This document shows, in pieces, positions 8,231 to 15,748 of a stretch of 23,232 bases of DNA. Position 1 is the stretch's first letter. Every line of letters begins with the position of its first letter. The notes under the pieces are model-generated. The model saw nothing but the letters and a program-made list of their open reading frames with translations, did not search any database and was not told the origin of the DNA. The position numbers were made by a program, and so were the translations under genes. This stretch comes from Comamonas sp. (GTDB lineage: Bacteria > Pseudomonadota > Gammaproteobacteria > Burkholderiales > Burkholderiaceae_C): assembly GCA_019236485.1 (NCBI GenBank), contig JAFAIY010000108.1, positions 1 through 23,232 on the forward strand. The letters run 5' to 3'.

Positions 8231-8635
8231 ATGGCTAAATCTCCCGCTAACAACGCAGCTGCTCGCGTTCGCAAGAAGGTTCGCAAGAACATTTCGGACG
8301 GCATTGCACACGTGCACGCTTCGTTCAACAACACGATCATCACCATCACCGACCGTCAAGGCAACGCTCTGTCGTGGGCTTCGTCGGGCGGCCAGGGCTT
8401 CAAGGGTTCGCGTAAGTCGACTCCCTTCGCAGCTCAGGTGGCTTCGGAAGTGGCTGGTCGTGCTGCCATCGAACAGGGCATCAAGAACCTGGACGTCGAA
8501 ATCAAGGGTCCCGGTCCCGGCCGTGAATCCTCGGTTCGCGCCCTGGGTGCTCTGGGCATCCGCATCACTTCCATCTCGGACGTGACGCCGGTTCCCCACA
8601 ACGGCTGCCGCCCTCAAAAGCGCCGTCGTATCTAA
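8231..8635 (+). CDS. rpsK: 30S ribosomal protein S11
   Basis: 134 aa. S11 forms part of the 30S platform and helps shape the Shine-Dalgarno cleft. The diagnostic [19 protein letters not shown] (about 25-43) and the C-terminal [18 protein letters not shown] are present. The N-terminus is slightly longer and alanine-rich compared with E. coli, as is usual in Burkholderiales. The gap from rpsM is 17 nt. Confidence 0.98.
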   Translation: MAKSPANNAAARVRKKVRKNISDGIAHVHASFNNTIITITDRQGNALSWASSGGQGFKGSRKSTPFAAQVASEVAGRAAIEQGIKNLDVEIKGPGPGRESSVRALGALGIRITSISDVTPVPHNGCRPQKRRRI

Positions 8636-8652
8636 TCTTTCTCAAGCCCACC

Positions 8653-8701
8653 GCCGCCCAGGTGCATTAGCATCGCGGGCGGCTCCCGTGTTTGCGCACG
8701 G
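8653..8701 (+). promoter_or_regulatory. Two hairpins between rpsK and rpsD
   Basis: GCCGCCC (8653-8659) pairs with GGGCGGC (8677-8683). CCGTG (8686-8690) pairs with CACGG (8697-8701), 10 nt before the rpsD SD. The second stem could influence access to that SD. With no T-tract, termination is unlikely; processing or control by S4 are possible but unproven. Confidence 0.45.
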
Positions 8702-8723
8702 TAGATGACACAAAGGAAATCAA

Positions 8724-9347
8724 GTGGCACGCTATATCGGCCCCAAGGCCAAACTCTCCCGCCGCGAAGGCACCGATCTGTTCCTGAAGAGCGCTCGTCG
8801 CTCCATCGCTGACAAGGCAAAGTTCGACACCAAGCCTGGTCAGCATGGCCGCACTTCGGGTCAGCGCACTTCGGACTACGGTCTGCAACTGCGTGAAAAG
8901 CAGAAGGTCAAGCGCATGTACGGCGTGCTGGAAAAGCAATTCCGCCGTTACTTCGAAGCTGCCGAGAGCAAGCGCGGCAACACCGGTGCCAACCTGCTGT
9001 CCCTGCTGGAATCGCGTCTGGACAACGTCGTGTACCGTATGGGCTTCGGCTCCACTCGCGCTGAAGCACGTCAGCTGGTCTCTCACAAGGCCATCACCGT
9101 GAACGGCCAGGCCGTGAACATCCCTTCCTACTCCGTGAAGGCTGGTGACGTGGTTGCCGTGCGTGAAAAGTCCAAGAAGCAGGCTCGCATCGTCGAAGCC
9201 CTGCAACTGGCTGGCCAAGTGGGCTTCCCCGCATGGGTGGAAGTGGCTGCCGACAAGGCAGAAGGCACTTTCAAGAAGTCTCCTGACCGCGATGAATTCG
9301 CGTCCGACATCAACGAATCTCTGATCGTTGAGTTGTACTCGCGTTAA
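8724..9347 (+). CDS. rpsD: 30S ribosomal protein S4
   Basis: 207 aa. S4 nucleates 30S assembly on the 5' domain of 16S rRNA and is the alpha-operon translational repressor in E. coli. The N-terminus [19 protein letters not shown] lacks zinc-binding cysteines (C-minus form). The S4 RNA-binding domain begins near [18 protein letters not shown] (about residue 92). The start codon is GTG at 8724, with AAAGGA 6 nt upstream. It is set apart from rpsK by 88 nt of hairpin-forming DNA, which may allow separate control. Confidence 0.98.
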   Translation: MARYIGPKAKLSRREGTDLFLKSARRSIADKAKFDTKPGQHGRTSGQRTSDYGLQLREKQKVKRMYGVLEKQFRRYFEAAESKRGNTGANLLSLLESRLDNVVYRMGFGSTRAEARQLVSHKAITVNGQAVNIPSYSVKAGDVVAVREKSKKQARIVEALQLAGQVGFPAWVEVAADKAEGTFKKSPDRDEFASDINESLIVELYSR

Positions 9348-9377
9348 TCCTTAGCAGCGACATTTCTGTAAACCGTC

Positions 9378-9405
9378 CCCACGGCGCGAGGCATCGCGCC
9401 GTGGG
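9378..9405 (+). promoter_or_regulatory. Perfect 11-bp hairpin between rpsD and rpoA
   Basis: CCCACGGCGCG (9378-9388) and CGCGCCGTGGG (9395-9405) pair perfectly around a 6-nt loop. It lies 30 nt after rpsD and 54 nt before rpoA. The following TGCTTC is not a T-tract, so it is more likely a processing or stability element, or a partial terminator tuning rpoA relative to the ribosomal genes. Confidence 0.6.
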
Positions 9406-9459
9406 TGCTTCACCAGCCTTACCGGTGTAACGAGCCGAGGGTATTGAGAGGAAGTCTGC

Positions 9460-10458
9460 ATGCAAACGAATTTGCTGAAACCCAAGACAATCAATGTCGA
9501 ACAACTTGGCCACAACCGCGCCAAGGTGGTTCTGGAGCCGTTTGAGCGTGGCTACGGCCATACGCTGGGCAATGCCCTGCGCCGTGTTCTGCTCTCCTCC
9601 ATGGTGGGTTACGCAGCGACGGAAGTGACGATTGCTGGAGTGCTGCATGAGTACTCCTCCATCGATGGTGTCCAGGAAGATGTGACCAACATCCTGCTGA
9701 ACCTCAAGGGTGTGGTGTTCAAGCTGCACAACCGTGACGAAGTCACCCTGAGCCTGCGCAAGGATGGCGAAGGCGTGGTCACGGCCCGTGACATTCAGAC
9801 TCCCCACGACGTTGAAATCGTCAACCCTGATCATGTGATCGCCCATCTGTCGCAAGGCGGCAAGCTGGACATGCAGATCAAGGTGGAAAAAGGCCGCGGC
9901 TATGTGCCCGGCAACGTGCGCCGCTACGGTGACGAGTCGACCAAGTCGATCGGCCGTATCGTGCTCGACGCTTCGTTCTCTCCCGTCAAGCGCGTGAGCT
10001 ACGCCGTCGAATCCGCACGTGTGGAACAGCGTACCGATCTGGACAAGCTGGTCCTGGAAATCGAAACCAACGGTGCCATCACCGCTGAAGACGCAGTGCG
10101 CGCTTCCGCCAAGATCCTGGTGGAACAGCTGGCCGTGTTCGCGCAGCTCGACGGTGGCGACATCGCCAGCGTGTTCGACGCTCCTGCCGGCGGCCGCGGC
10201 GCTGCCACGTCCTTCGATCCCATCCTGCTGCGTCCCGTGGACGAGCTTGAGCTCACCGTGCGTTCTGCGAACTGCCTCAAGGCAGAGAACATTTACTACA
10301 TCGGCGACCTCATCCAGCGTACCGAAAACGAGCTGCTCAAGACCCCCAACCTGGGTCGCAAGTCGCTCAATGAGATCAAGGAAGTTCTGGCTTCCCGCGG
10401 TCTGACGCTGGGCATGAAGCTCGAGAACTGGCCGCCTGCTGGCCTGGAAAAGCGTTAA
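9460..10458 (+). CDS. rpoA: RNA polymerase alpha subunit
   Basis: 332 aa. It dimerises to start assembly of core RNA polymerase, and its C-terminal domain contacts UP elements and activators. The N-terminal dimerisation domain (about 1-235) carries the conserved [23 protein letters not shown] block (about 25-47). A linker follows, then the C-terminal domain (about 252-332). [17 protein letters not shown] starts at R268, which corresponds to E. coli R265, the UP-element contact. AGAGGAAG precedes the ATG. Confidence 0.98.
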   Translation: MQTNLLKPKTINVEQLGHNRAKVVLEPFERGYGHTLGNALRRVLLSSMVGYAATEVTIAGVLHEYSSIDGVQEDVTNILLNLKGVVFKLHNRDEVTLSLRKDGEGVVTARDIQTPHDVEIVNPDHVIAHLSQGGKLDMQIKVEKGRGYVPGNVRRYGDESTKSIGRIVLDASFSPVKRVSYAVESARVEQRTDLDKLVLEIETNGAITAEDAVRASAKILVEQLAVFAQLDGGDIASVFDAPAGGRGAATSFDPILLRPVDELELTVRSANCLKAENIYYIGDLIQRTENELLKTPNLGRKSLNEIKEVLASRGLTLGMKLENWPPAGLEKR

Positions 10459-10459
10459 T

Positions 10460-10521
10460 TGCTACAATAGCGGGCTATGCCGAGATCTCTGGTCTTGGCA
10501 AGAAGCCCAAGTGCCTCGGGC
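10460..10521 (+). promoter_or_regulatory. Candidate internal promoter and leader for rplQ
   Basis: TGCTACAAT (10460-10468) is an extended -10 match immediately after the rpoA stop; no good -35 is seen. The leader would fold TGCCGAGA/TCTTGGCA (10478-10485/10493-10500, one G-U) and GCCC/GGGC (10505-10508/10518-10521). The remaining spacer to rplQ (10522-10581) is AT-rich and unstructured by eye. Confidence 0.4.
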
Positions 10522-10581
10522 AGTACCTGATACGGCTGTCCGAATTAATTTAAAAGATCTACGGATCAAAGGAAAAGCACC

Positions 10582-10962
10582 ATGCGTCACGGCAACGGCC
10601 TCCGCAAACTGAACCGCACTTCTGCACACCGCAAGGCGATGCTGCAGAACATGATGAACTCGCTGATCGAGCACGAAGCCATCAAGACCACGGTCCCTAA
10701 GGCCAAGGAACTGCGCCGCGTGATCGAGCCCATGATCACCCTGGCCAAGGTTGACACTGTCGCCAACCGCCGTCTGGCTTTCGACCGCCTGCGCGACCGC
10801 GACAGCGTGACCAAGCTGTTCAACGTGCTGGGTCCCCGCAACGCCAAGCGTCCCGGTGGCTACACACGTATCCTGAAGATGGGCTTCCGCGTGGGCGACA
10901 ACGCTCCCATGGCCTATGTGGAACTGGTTGAGCAAGCTGAAGAAGCTGCAAAGGCTGAATAA
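10582..10962 (+). CDS. rplQ: 50S ribosomal protein L17
   Basis: 126 aa, normal for L17, a 50S protein near the exit tunnel. The N-terminus [20 protein letters not shown] and the C-terminal [24 protein letters not shown] are diagnostic. AAAGGAAAA precedes the ATG. It is the last gene of the alpha operon, 123 nt after rpoA, and is followed after 4 nt by a terminator-like hairpin. Confidence 0.98.
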   Translation: MRHGNGLRKLNRTSAHRKAMLQNMMNSLIEHEAIKTTVPKAKELRRVIEPMITLAKVDTVANRRLAFDRLRDRDSVTKLFNVLGPRNAKRPGGYTRILKMGFRVGDNAPMAYVELVEQAEEAAKAE

Positions 10963-10966
10963 GCCA

Positions 10967-10994
10967 TAGCAGGCCAAAAAAGCCTGCTATAATT
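10967..10994 (+). terminator. rplQ terminator hairpin
   Basis: TAGCAGGC (10967-10974) and GCCTGCTA (10982-10989) form a perfect 8-bp stem with a 7-nt A-rich loop. The tail TAATTT is a weak U-tract. Its right arm is also part of the tRNA promoter -10 element. Confidence 0.65.
10985..10993 (+). promoter_or_regulatory. Extended -10 promoter of tRNA-fMet
   Basis: TGCTATAAT is a perfect extended -10 element. Transcription would start near 11000, only about 4 nt before the mature tRNA 5' end. The -35 region is poor, as expected when the extended -10 carries recognition. It overlaps the 3' arm of the rplQ terminator. Confidence 0.6.
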
Positions 10995-11003
10995 TGGAAT
11001 TAC

Positions 11004-11080
<77 letters not shown>

Positions 11081-11085
11081 AATTG

Positions 11086-11119
11086 AAAAAGGTCACGACA
11101 TTGTCGTGACCTTTTTTTT
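11086..11119. terminator. Strong bidirectional terminator after tRNA-fMet
   Basis: GGTCACGA (11091-11098) pairs with TCGTGACC (11104-11111), flanked by five A on the left and eight T (11112-11119) on the right. It serves the tRNA on the plus strand. With the shorter T-tract on the other strand it can also terminate the convergent minus-strand gene ending at 11155. Confidence 0.9.
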
Positions 11120-11154
11120 GTCCATCGCACGGCGACGGATGGCCGAGTCCAGCC

Positions 11155-11481
11155 TCAGCCGGCCATGCCTCCGAGCTGCGTGCCGGTCCGATGGCGCAGG
11201 TGCTCGCGCACCCGGTTGGCGATGACCTGGGCGATCTCCGGGCTCAGCCCCTCGCTGATATGCAGCACCTCGGTGTAGTGCAGATACAGCAGGCCGCGCA
11301 GCGTCCGGAACGCGGCCTCGTGCGTGGCGCCGCAGACGCCGGCATCGTTGGCCAGCACGCGCTCGACGGCGCCGGGGTCGAGCAGCGCGACCTTGCAGAT
11401 GGCGGCCTGGCGCAGGATCTCCAGGTCGATTTCCTCGAGGCGACTTTCCCACTCGAGGGGCAGGAAGCGGTTGGCTGGCAT
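11155..11481 (-). CDS. Small protein of unknown function, 108 aa
   Basis: I do not recognise a family. The protein looks real: balanced composition, acidic N-terminal half (LEWESRLEEIDLEILRQAA), mostly helical, with no signal peptide, membrane segment or clear metal site. Its cysteines are at about 29 and 50. The ATG at 11481 has AGGAGA about 11 nt upstream on the minus strand, which supports the frame over overlapping antisense ORFs. It stands alone, convergent with tRNA-fMet and divergent from the transporter-ldhA operon, sharing a 280-nt upstream region with it. Function is not inferred. Confidence 0.7.
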   Translation of the reverse strand: MPANRFLPLEWESRLEEIDLEILRQAAICKVALLDPGAVERVLANDAGVCGATHEAAFRTLRGLLYLHYTEVLHISEGLSPEIAQVIANRVREHLRHRTGTQLGGMAG

Positions 11482-11588
11482 GTAGGCGGTTTCTCCTGTT
11501 CACTGCATGGGAAGGCCGGGCTGGGCATGTCCGACACCGAGATACTGGCATGCGCGCGGACCAGGCTGCGGGTTTTGCTGCTGGGCTC

Positions 11589-11602
11589 TTGATGCCGGTC
11601 AA
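11589..11602. promoter_or_regulatory. Candidate FNR/ANR-type site
   Basis: TTGAT, four bases, GTCAA: nine of ten half-site bases match the FNR consensus TTGAT-N4-ATCAA. It lies in the 280-nt divergent region (11482-11761), 160 nt before the transporter ATG. No strong promoter was seen at a standard distance. A palindrome CATCATGATG occurs at 11651-11660. Oxygen control of an LDH operon is plausible but inferred. Confidence 0.35.
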
Positions 11603-11761
11603 ACTTCGGTGGCGCAAGAATCGGCGCGGAGACCAAGCCATGCGGCACTGCATCATGATGTCAGTCATGCGGCGCAGCCAGCAATGCCCGTGCAGGCTTC
11701 TTGGCTTTTGGCCCGGGCAAGCTCCTGTCCCAGCGCCGCAGCGGCAAAGAAAAGGACTTAC

Positions 11762-13267
11762 ATGCTCGAGAAAACCGCCTCGCTGTTCCGCTACTTCAAA
11801 TCGGTCGTGCCGTTTCGGGTTGTGCCTGCACTGATTGCCACCCTGGTGCTGGTCGGCCTGCTGATGATGCCGGTTCCCGCAGGTCTGGACCCCAAGGCCT
11901 GGCAACTGGTGGCCATCTTTCTGACCACCATCGTGGCCATCATCCTCAAGGTCATGCCCATAGGCGTGATGGCCTTGATGGCCATCGTCATCGTCTCGCT
12001 GTCCCAGGTCACCTCAACCTCATCCAAGGGGGCGATCACCGACGCGCTGAGCAGCTTCGCGAATCCGCTGATCTGGCTGATCGTGGTCGCCGTGCTCATC
12101 TCGCGCGGCCTCAAGAAGACGGGCCTGGGCAGCCGCATCGGCCTGATGTTCATTGCCTTGCTGGGCAAGCGCACCCTAGGCATAGGCTACGGCCTGGCGA
12201 TCTGCGAGCTGGTGCTCGCGCCGTTCACGCCCAGCAATACGGCGCGCGGCGGCGGCATCGTGCATCCGATCATGAAATCCATCGCCAATGCCTTCGAGTC
12301 GGACCCGGCCAAGGGCACGCAGGGCAAGGTCGGCACCTATCTGGCCCTGGTCAACTACCATGCCAACCCCATCACCTCGGCCATGTTCCTGACCGCCACC
12401 GCGCCCAATCCGCTGGTCGTGGACCTGGTGGCCAAGGCCACGGGCCAGTCCCTGCACCTGAGCTGGACCAGCTGGGCGCTGTACATGCTGCTGCCGGGTC
12501 TGCTGTGCCTGCTGCTGATGCCGCTGGCCGTCTATCTGCTGTCGCCGCCCGAGCTCAAGGCCACGCCCAATGCCGTGGAATATGCGCGGGCCGAGATGGC
12601 CCGCATGGGGCCGCTGTCGGGCAAGGAGCGCGTGATGCTGGGCACCTTCGGCATGATGCTGCTGCTCTGGGCCAATGTGCCGCAGATGCTGTTCGGCCCG
12701 GCGTTCACGCTGGATCCGACCGTGGTGGCGTTTCTGGGCCTGTTCACCCTGATCATCACCGGCACCATAGACTGGGACGACGTGCTGTCCGAGAAGAGCG
12801 CCTGGGACACCCTGATCTGGTTCGGCGCCCTGGTCATGCTGGCCGAGCAGCTCAACAAGCTGGGCGTGGTCGCCTGGTTTGCCGAGGGCATGAAGAACGC
12901 CATCGTCGCCAGCGGCCTGGGCTGGCCGGCCGTGGCCGCGATTCTGGTGGGCGTCTTTGTGTTCTCCCACTATCTGTTCGCCAGCACCACGGCCCATATC
13001 AGCGCCATGATGCTGGCCTTTCTGACCGTGGGCGCGCAGCTGATCCCGCCGGACTATGTGCTCCCCTTCATGCTGATGATGACGGCGGGCTCGGCCATCA
13101 TGATGACGCTGACACACTACGCGACCGGCACCTCGCCCATCATCTTCGGCAGCGGCTATGTCACGCTGGGCACCTGGTGGCGAGTGGGTGCGGCCATGTG
13201 CGTGCTTGAGCTGCTGATCTTTGCCGTGGTCGGCAGCTCCTGGTGGAAGCTGCTGGGCCTGTGGTGA
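11762..13267 (+). CDS. DASS-family (CitT-like) di/tricarboxylate transporter
   Basis: 501 aa inner-membrane carrier of the divalent anion:sodium symporter family, with strong resemblance to E. coli CitT/TtdT exchangers. About 12 hydrophobic segments are seen. The first signature APFTPSNTARGGG (SNT at 158-160) and the second-half motif FASTTAH (STT at 408-410) mark the two pseudo-symmetric substrate/cation sites; LTHYATGTSP (about 450-459) is also typical. The frame is open from 11507, but the ATG at 11762 with AAAGGA (11751-11756) gives a normal N-terminus. Substrate cannot be read from sequence; citrate, tartrate, succinate or other dicarboxylates are candidates. It is co-transcribed with ldhA, 10 nt downstream. 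Confidence 0.92.
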   Translation: MLEKTASLFRYFKSVVPFRVVPALIATLVLVGLLMMPVPAGLDPKAWQLVAIFLTTIVAIILKVMPIGVMALMAIVIVSLSQVTSTSSKGAITDALSSFANPLIWLIVVAVLISRGLKKTGLGSRIGLMFIALLGKRTLGIGYGLAICELVLAPFTPSNTARGGGIVHPIMKSIANAFESDPAKGTQGKVGTYLALVNYHANPITSAMFLTATAPNPLVVDLVAKATGQSLHLSWTSWALYMLLPGLLCLLLMPLAVYLLSPPELKATPNAVEYARAEMARMGPLSGKERVMLGTFGMMLLLWANVPQMLFGPAFTLDPTVVAFLGLFTLIITGTIDWDDVLSEKSAWDTLIWFGALVMLAEQLNKLGVVAWFAEGMKNAIVASGLGWPAVAAILVGVFVFSHYLFASTTAHISAMMLAFLTVGAQLIPPDYVLPFMLMMTAGSAIMMTLTHYATGTSPIIFGSGYVTLGTWWRVGAAMCVLELLIFAVVGSSWWKLLGLW

Positions 13268-13277
13268 GGAGATCCGC

Positions 13278-14273
13278 ATGAAAACCGCCGTCTTCAGCGC
13301 GCGCCGCTACGACCAGTCCCTGCTCAGCGAGGCGAATCGAGCGGCCGGCCATGAGCTGCTCTTCATCCAGGACCGGCTCACGGCCGAGACCGCGGCGCTG
13401 GCGCGCGGCTGCACGGCCGTCTGCGTCTTCGTCAATGACTGCGTGGATGCCGAGGTGCTGCAGCTGCTGGCGGACCAGGGCACGCGCCTGGTGGCCACGC
13501 GCTCCACGGGCTACAACCACATCGATGCGGCGGCGGCCCAGCGCCTGGGCATGGCCGTGGTGCGTGTGAGCGACTATTCGCCGCACTCGGTGGCCGAGTT
13601 TGCCGTGGGCCTGCTGCTGGCCGTCAACCGCAAGATCGCACGCGCCAGCATGCGCACGCGCGAGGGCAATTTCGAGCTTGAAGGCCTGATGGGCTTCGAT
13701 CTGCACGGCAAGACCGTGGGCGTGATAGGCACGGGCAAGATAGGCAGCATCTTCGCGCGCATCATGCTGGGCTTCGGCTGCACGGTGCTGGGCCACGACA
13801 AGCATCCCGATCCGGCCTTCGAGCAGCTGGGCGGACGCTATGTGCCGGTGCACGAGCTGCTGGCCGGCTCGGACGTGATCTCGCTGCATTGCCCGCTGAC
13901 CGAGGAGACGCATCACATCGTCGACGCGGCCTCGCTGTCCCATGTGAAGCGTGGCGCCATCCTCGTCAACACCAGCCGCGGTGGCCTGGTGGACACCGAG
14001 GCCGCGGTGCAGGCGCTCAAGAGCGGCCAGCTCGGCGGCCTGGCCATCGATGTCTACGAGCAGGAGGCCAGCCTGTTCTTCCAGGACCTCTCGTCCACCA
14101 TCATCACGGACGACGTGATCCAGCGCCTGGTGTCCTTTCCCAATGTCATCGTCACCGGCCACCAGGCTTTCTTCACCGTGGAGGCCATAGGCCAGATCAT
14201 GGCGACCACGGTGGACAGCATCACGGCCTTCGAGCGCGGCGCGCCGCTGCTCAACCGCGTGCCCGGCAACTGA
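13278..14273 (+). CDS. ldhA: D-lactate dehydrogenase (NAD-dependent, fermentative type)
   Basis: 331 aa, near E. coli LdhA in length and clearly collinear with it (for example AVCVFVND, VIGTGKIG, SDVISLHCPLT, LFFQD, TGHQAF). It reduces pyruvate to D-lactate with NADH in the cytoplasm. The NAD-binding Rossmann motif is at G151, G153, G156; the catalytic Arg, Glu and His are at R234, E263 and H295. The start is the ATG at 13278, with GAGGAG (13266-13271) overlapping the transporter stop codon, so the two are tightly coupled. The earlier in-frame start at 13221 lies inside the transporter and is rejected. A related 2-hydroxyacid substrate cannot be excluded. Confidence 0.9.
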   Translation: MKTAVFSARRYDQSLLSEANRAAGHELLFIQDRLTAETAALARGCTAVCVFVNDCVDAEVLQLLADQGTRLVATRSTGYNHIDAAAAQRLGMAVVRVSDYSPHSVAEFAVGLLLAVNRKIARASMRTREGNFELEGLMGFDLHGKTVGVIGTGKIGSIFARIMLGFGCTVLGHDKHPDPAFEQLGGRYVPVHELLAGSDVISLHCPLTEETHHIVDAASLSHVKRGAILVNTSRGGLVDTEAAVQALKSGQLGGLAIDVYEQEASLFFQDLSSTIITDDVIQRLVSFPNVIVTGHQAFFTVEAIGQIMATTVDSITAFERGAPLLNRVPGN

Positions 14274-14280
14274 GCCGGGC
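14261..14280 (+). other. Hairpin spanning the ldhA stop codon
   Basis: GCCCGGC (14261-14267) and GCCGGGC (14274-14280) pair perfectly, with the loop AACTGA holding the TGA stop. No adjacent T-tract (CTTTTG follows at 14289-14294). It could stabilise the 3' end of the message or assist termination. Confidence 0.5.
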
Positions 14281-14358
14281 GGCAGAGGCTTTTGCCGGCG
14301 CCCGCGCATGGGTATCGGGCCCAATCATCGGGTGGGCACGGGCTGATTTCGGCAACGC

Positions 14359-14364
14359 TAGAAT
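14359..14364 (+). promoter_or_regulatory. Candidate -10 element for the yegD-like gene
   Basis: TAGAAT (14359-14364) is a good -10 match 75 nt before the ATG. No good -35 or extended element is seen. Transcription would begin near 14371, upstream of the terminator-like hairpin at 14387-14409. Confidence 0.35.
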
Positions 14365-14386
14365 GGCGTCCCTTTGCCGATTTACA

Positions 14387-14409
14387 GCCCACAGCAGGTG
14401 GGCATTTTT
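14387..14409 (+). terminator. Intrinsic terminator or attenuator before yegD-like gene
   Basis: GCCCAC (14387-14392), loop AGCAG, GTGGGC (14398-14403), then A and five T (14405-14409). It has the form of a short Rho-independent terminator. It may end the transporter-ldhA transcript 114 nt after ldhA. Because it lies after the candidate -10 at 14359 it could instead attenuate the next gene. Confidence 0.6.
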
Positions 14410-14439
14410 GTTACCGCCGCCAGTGCTGTGCCACCTCCC

Positions 14440-15690
14440 ATGACGACTGCTTTTTCCCCCGCCACACTGGGCATAGATTTCGGAACTTCCAACTCGGCGG
14501 CCGCCTATCGCGTGCCGGGCCAGCCCGCACGCCTGCTGCCCCTGGAAAACAGCGCCACCGGCATGCCCACGGCGCTGTTCTTCAACACCGAAGAGCACAG
14601 CACCCATTTCGGGCGCGATGCCATGCAGCAATATCTGGCCGGCGAGGAAGGGCGTCTGATGCGCTCGCTCAAAAGCCTGCTGGGCAGCAGCCTGCTGCTG
14701 GAGAAGACGGCGGTGCATGAGCAGCTGGTCAGCTACCAGGACATCATCGCCATCTTCCTCAAGCGCGTGGCCGATCAGGCGCGCAGCGCGCTGGACGGCC
14801 GTCTGCCGGAGCGCGTGGTGCTGGGCCGCCCCGTGCATTTTGTCGACGCGCATCCCGAGCGGGATCGCCAGGCCCAGGAGGCGCTGGCCGCCGCGGCCAG
14901 GACTGCGGGCCTGGGCGAGGTGAGCTTCCAGCTGGAGCCGATTGCCGCGGCGCTGGATTACGAGCAGCGCCTGAGCGAGGAAAAGCTGGTGCTGGTCGTC
15001 GATATCGGCGGCGGCACCTCGGACTTCACCGTGGTGCGACTGGGGCCGCAGCAGGCCGGGCATGCCGATCGCAGCCAGGATATTCTGGCCACCACGGGCG
15101 TGCACATCGGCGGCACGGACTTCGACCATCGCCTGAATGTCGCTCAGGTCATGCCGCTGCTGGGCTACAAGCATATCGGCCCCAGCGGCCGCGAAGTGCC
15201 CAGCAGCGTGTTCTTCGATCTTTCCACCTGGCATCTGATCCAGTGGCTGTACACCGCCAAGGCCCTGGCCTCGGCGCGCAATCTCAAGAGCGACTACAGC
15301 GATCTGCAACTGCACCAGCGCCTGATGAAGGTGCTGGAATGGCGCGAAGGCCACCGTCTCGCCGATGCAGTGGAGCAGGCCAAGATCGCGGCCTCGCAAA
15401 GCCATGCGGCAGCCGGCATCGCCCTGGGCTGGCTGGAGGACGGTCTGCCCGCGGAAATCTCGCCGCAGGTCTTGGAGGAGCTGCTGCAGGCCCCGCTGCA
15501 GCAGGTGGTGGAATGCGCCCAGGAATGCGTTCAGCTAGCCGGCGTGAGTCAGCCCGACGCGATCTATCTGACCGGCGGCTCGTCGGCCCTGCGCACGCTG
15601 CGCGACGCCTTGCGCACCGCGTTTCCCGCCACGCCGCAGGTCGAGGGCGATCTGTTTGGCGGCGTGGCCACCGGGCTGGCCTACGCCTGA
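14440..15690 (+). CDS. Hsp70-family protein, YegD type
   Basis: 416 aa. It has the actin-like ATPase core of Hsp70 but lacks the C-terminal substrate-binding domain of DnaK (about 640 aa). Phosphate-1 motif GIDFGTSNS is at 11-19, the phosphate-2 motif DIGGGTSDF at 188-196, and the adenosine motif LTGGSS near 373. Similarity to E. coli YegD is recognisable (FQLEPIAAALDYE, VLVVDIGGGT, PDAIYLTGGS). Client and cochaperones are unknown. The ATG at 14440 fits the family N-terminus but has no SD; an in-frame TTG at 14374 lies upstream and would add unrelated residues. It is a single gene facing rsmI. Confidence 0.88.
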   Translation: MTTAFSPATLGIDFGTSNSAAAYRVPGQPARLLPLENSATGMPTALFFNTEEHSTHFGRDAMQQYLAGEEGRLMRSLKSLLGSSLLLEKTAVHEQLVSYQDIIAIFLKRVADQARSALDGRLPERVVLGRPVHFVDAHPERDRQAQEALAAAARTAGLGEVSFQLEPIAAALDYEQRLSEEKLVLVVDIGGGTSDFTVVRLGPQQAGHADRSQDILATTGVHIGGTDFDHRLNVAQVMPLLGYKHIGPSGREVPSSVFFDLSTWHLIQWLYTAKALASARNLKSDYSDLQLHQRLMKVLEWREGHRLADAVEQAKIAASQSHAAAGIALGWLEDGLPAEISPQVLEELLQAPLQQVVECAQECVQLAGVSQPDAIYLTGGSSALRTLRDALRTAFPATPQVEGDLFGGVATGLAYA

Positions 15691-15705
15691 ACCAGGAAAA
15701 CCATA

Positions 15706-15738
15706 GCTGCCAGTGCTTGATGGATAAGGGCTGGCGGC
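15706..15738. repeat. Imperfect palindrome between convergent genes
   Basis: GCTGCCAG (15706-15713) pairs with CTGGCGGC (15731-15738, one G-U), continued inward by TGCTT/AAGGG with one mismatch, around a 7-nt loop GATGGAT. It fills the 58-nt gap between the yegD-like gene and rsmI. The words ATAGCTGCC, GCTTGATGGATAAGGGCT resemble an intergenic repeat I recall as common in Comamonadaceae. It may act as a terminator for both genes. Confidence 0.55.
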
Positions 15739-15748
15739 CGATCAAGGC

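Noticed and set aside
11507..11761. Extended N-terminus of the DASS transporter
   Set aside because: Residues are unlike a membrane protein start, and the ATG at 11762 has a good SD.
12176..13279. 367-aa minus-strand ORF antisense to the transporter
   Set aside because: Shadow ORF with low-complexity H/G/Q/R composition.
14387..14409. Known riboswitch class in the yegD-like leader
   Set aside because: The hairpin is only 6 bp with no aptamer-like conserved core; kept as terminator or attenuator only.
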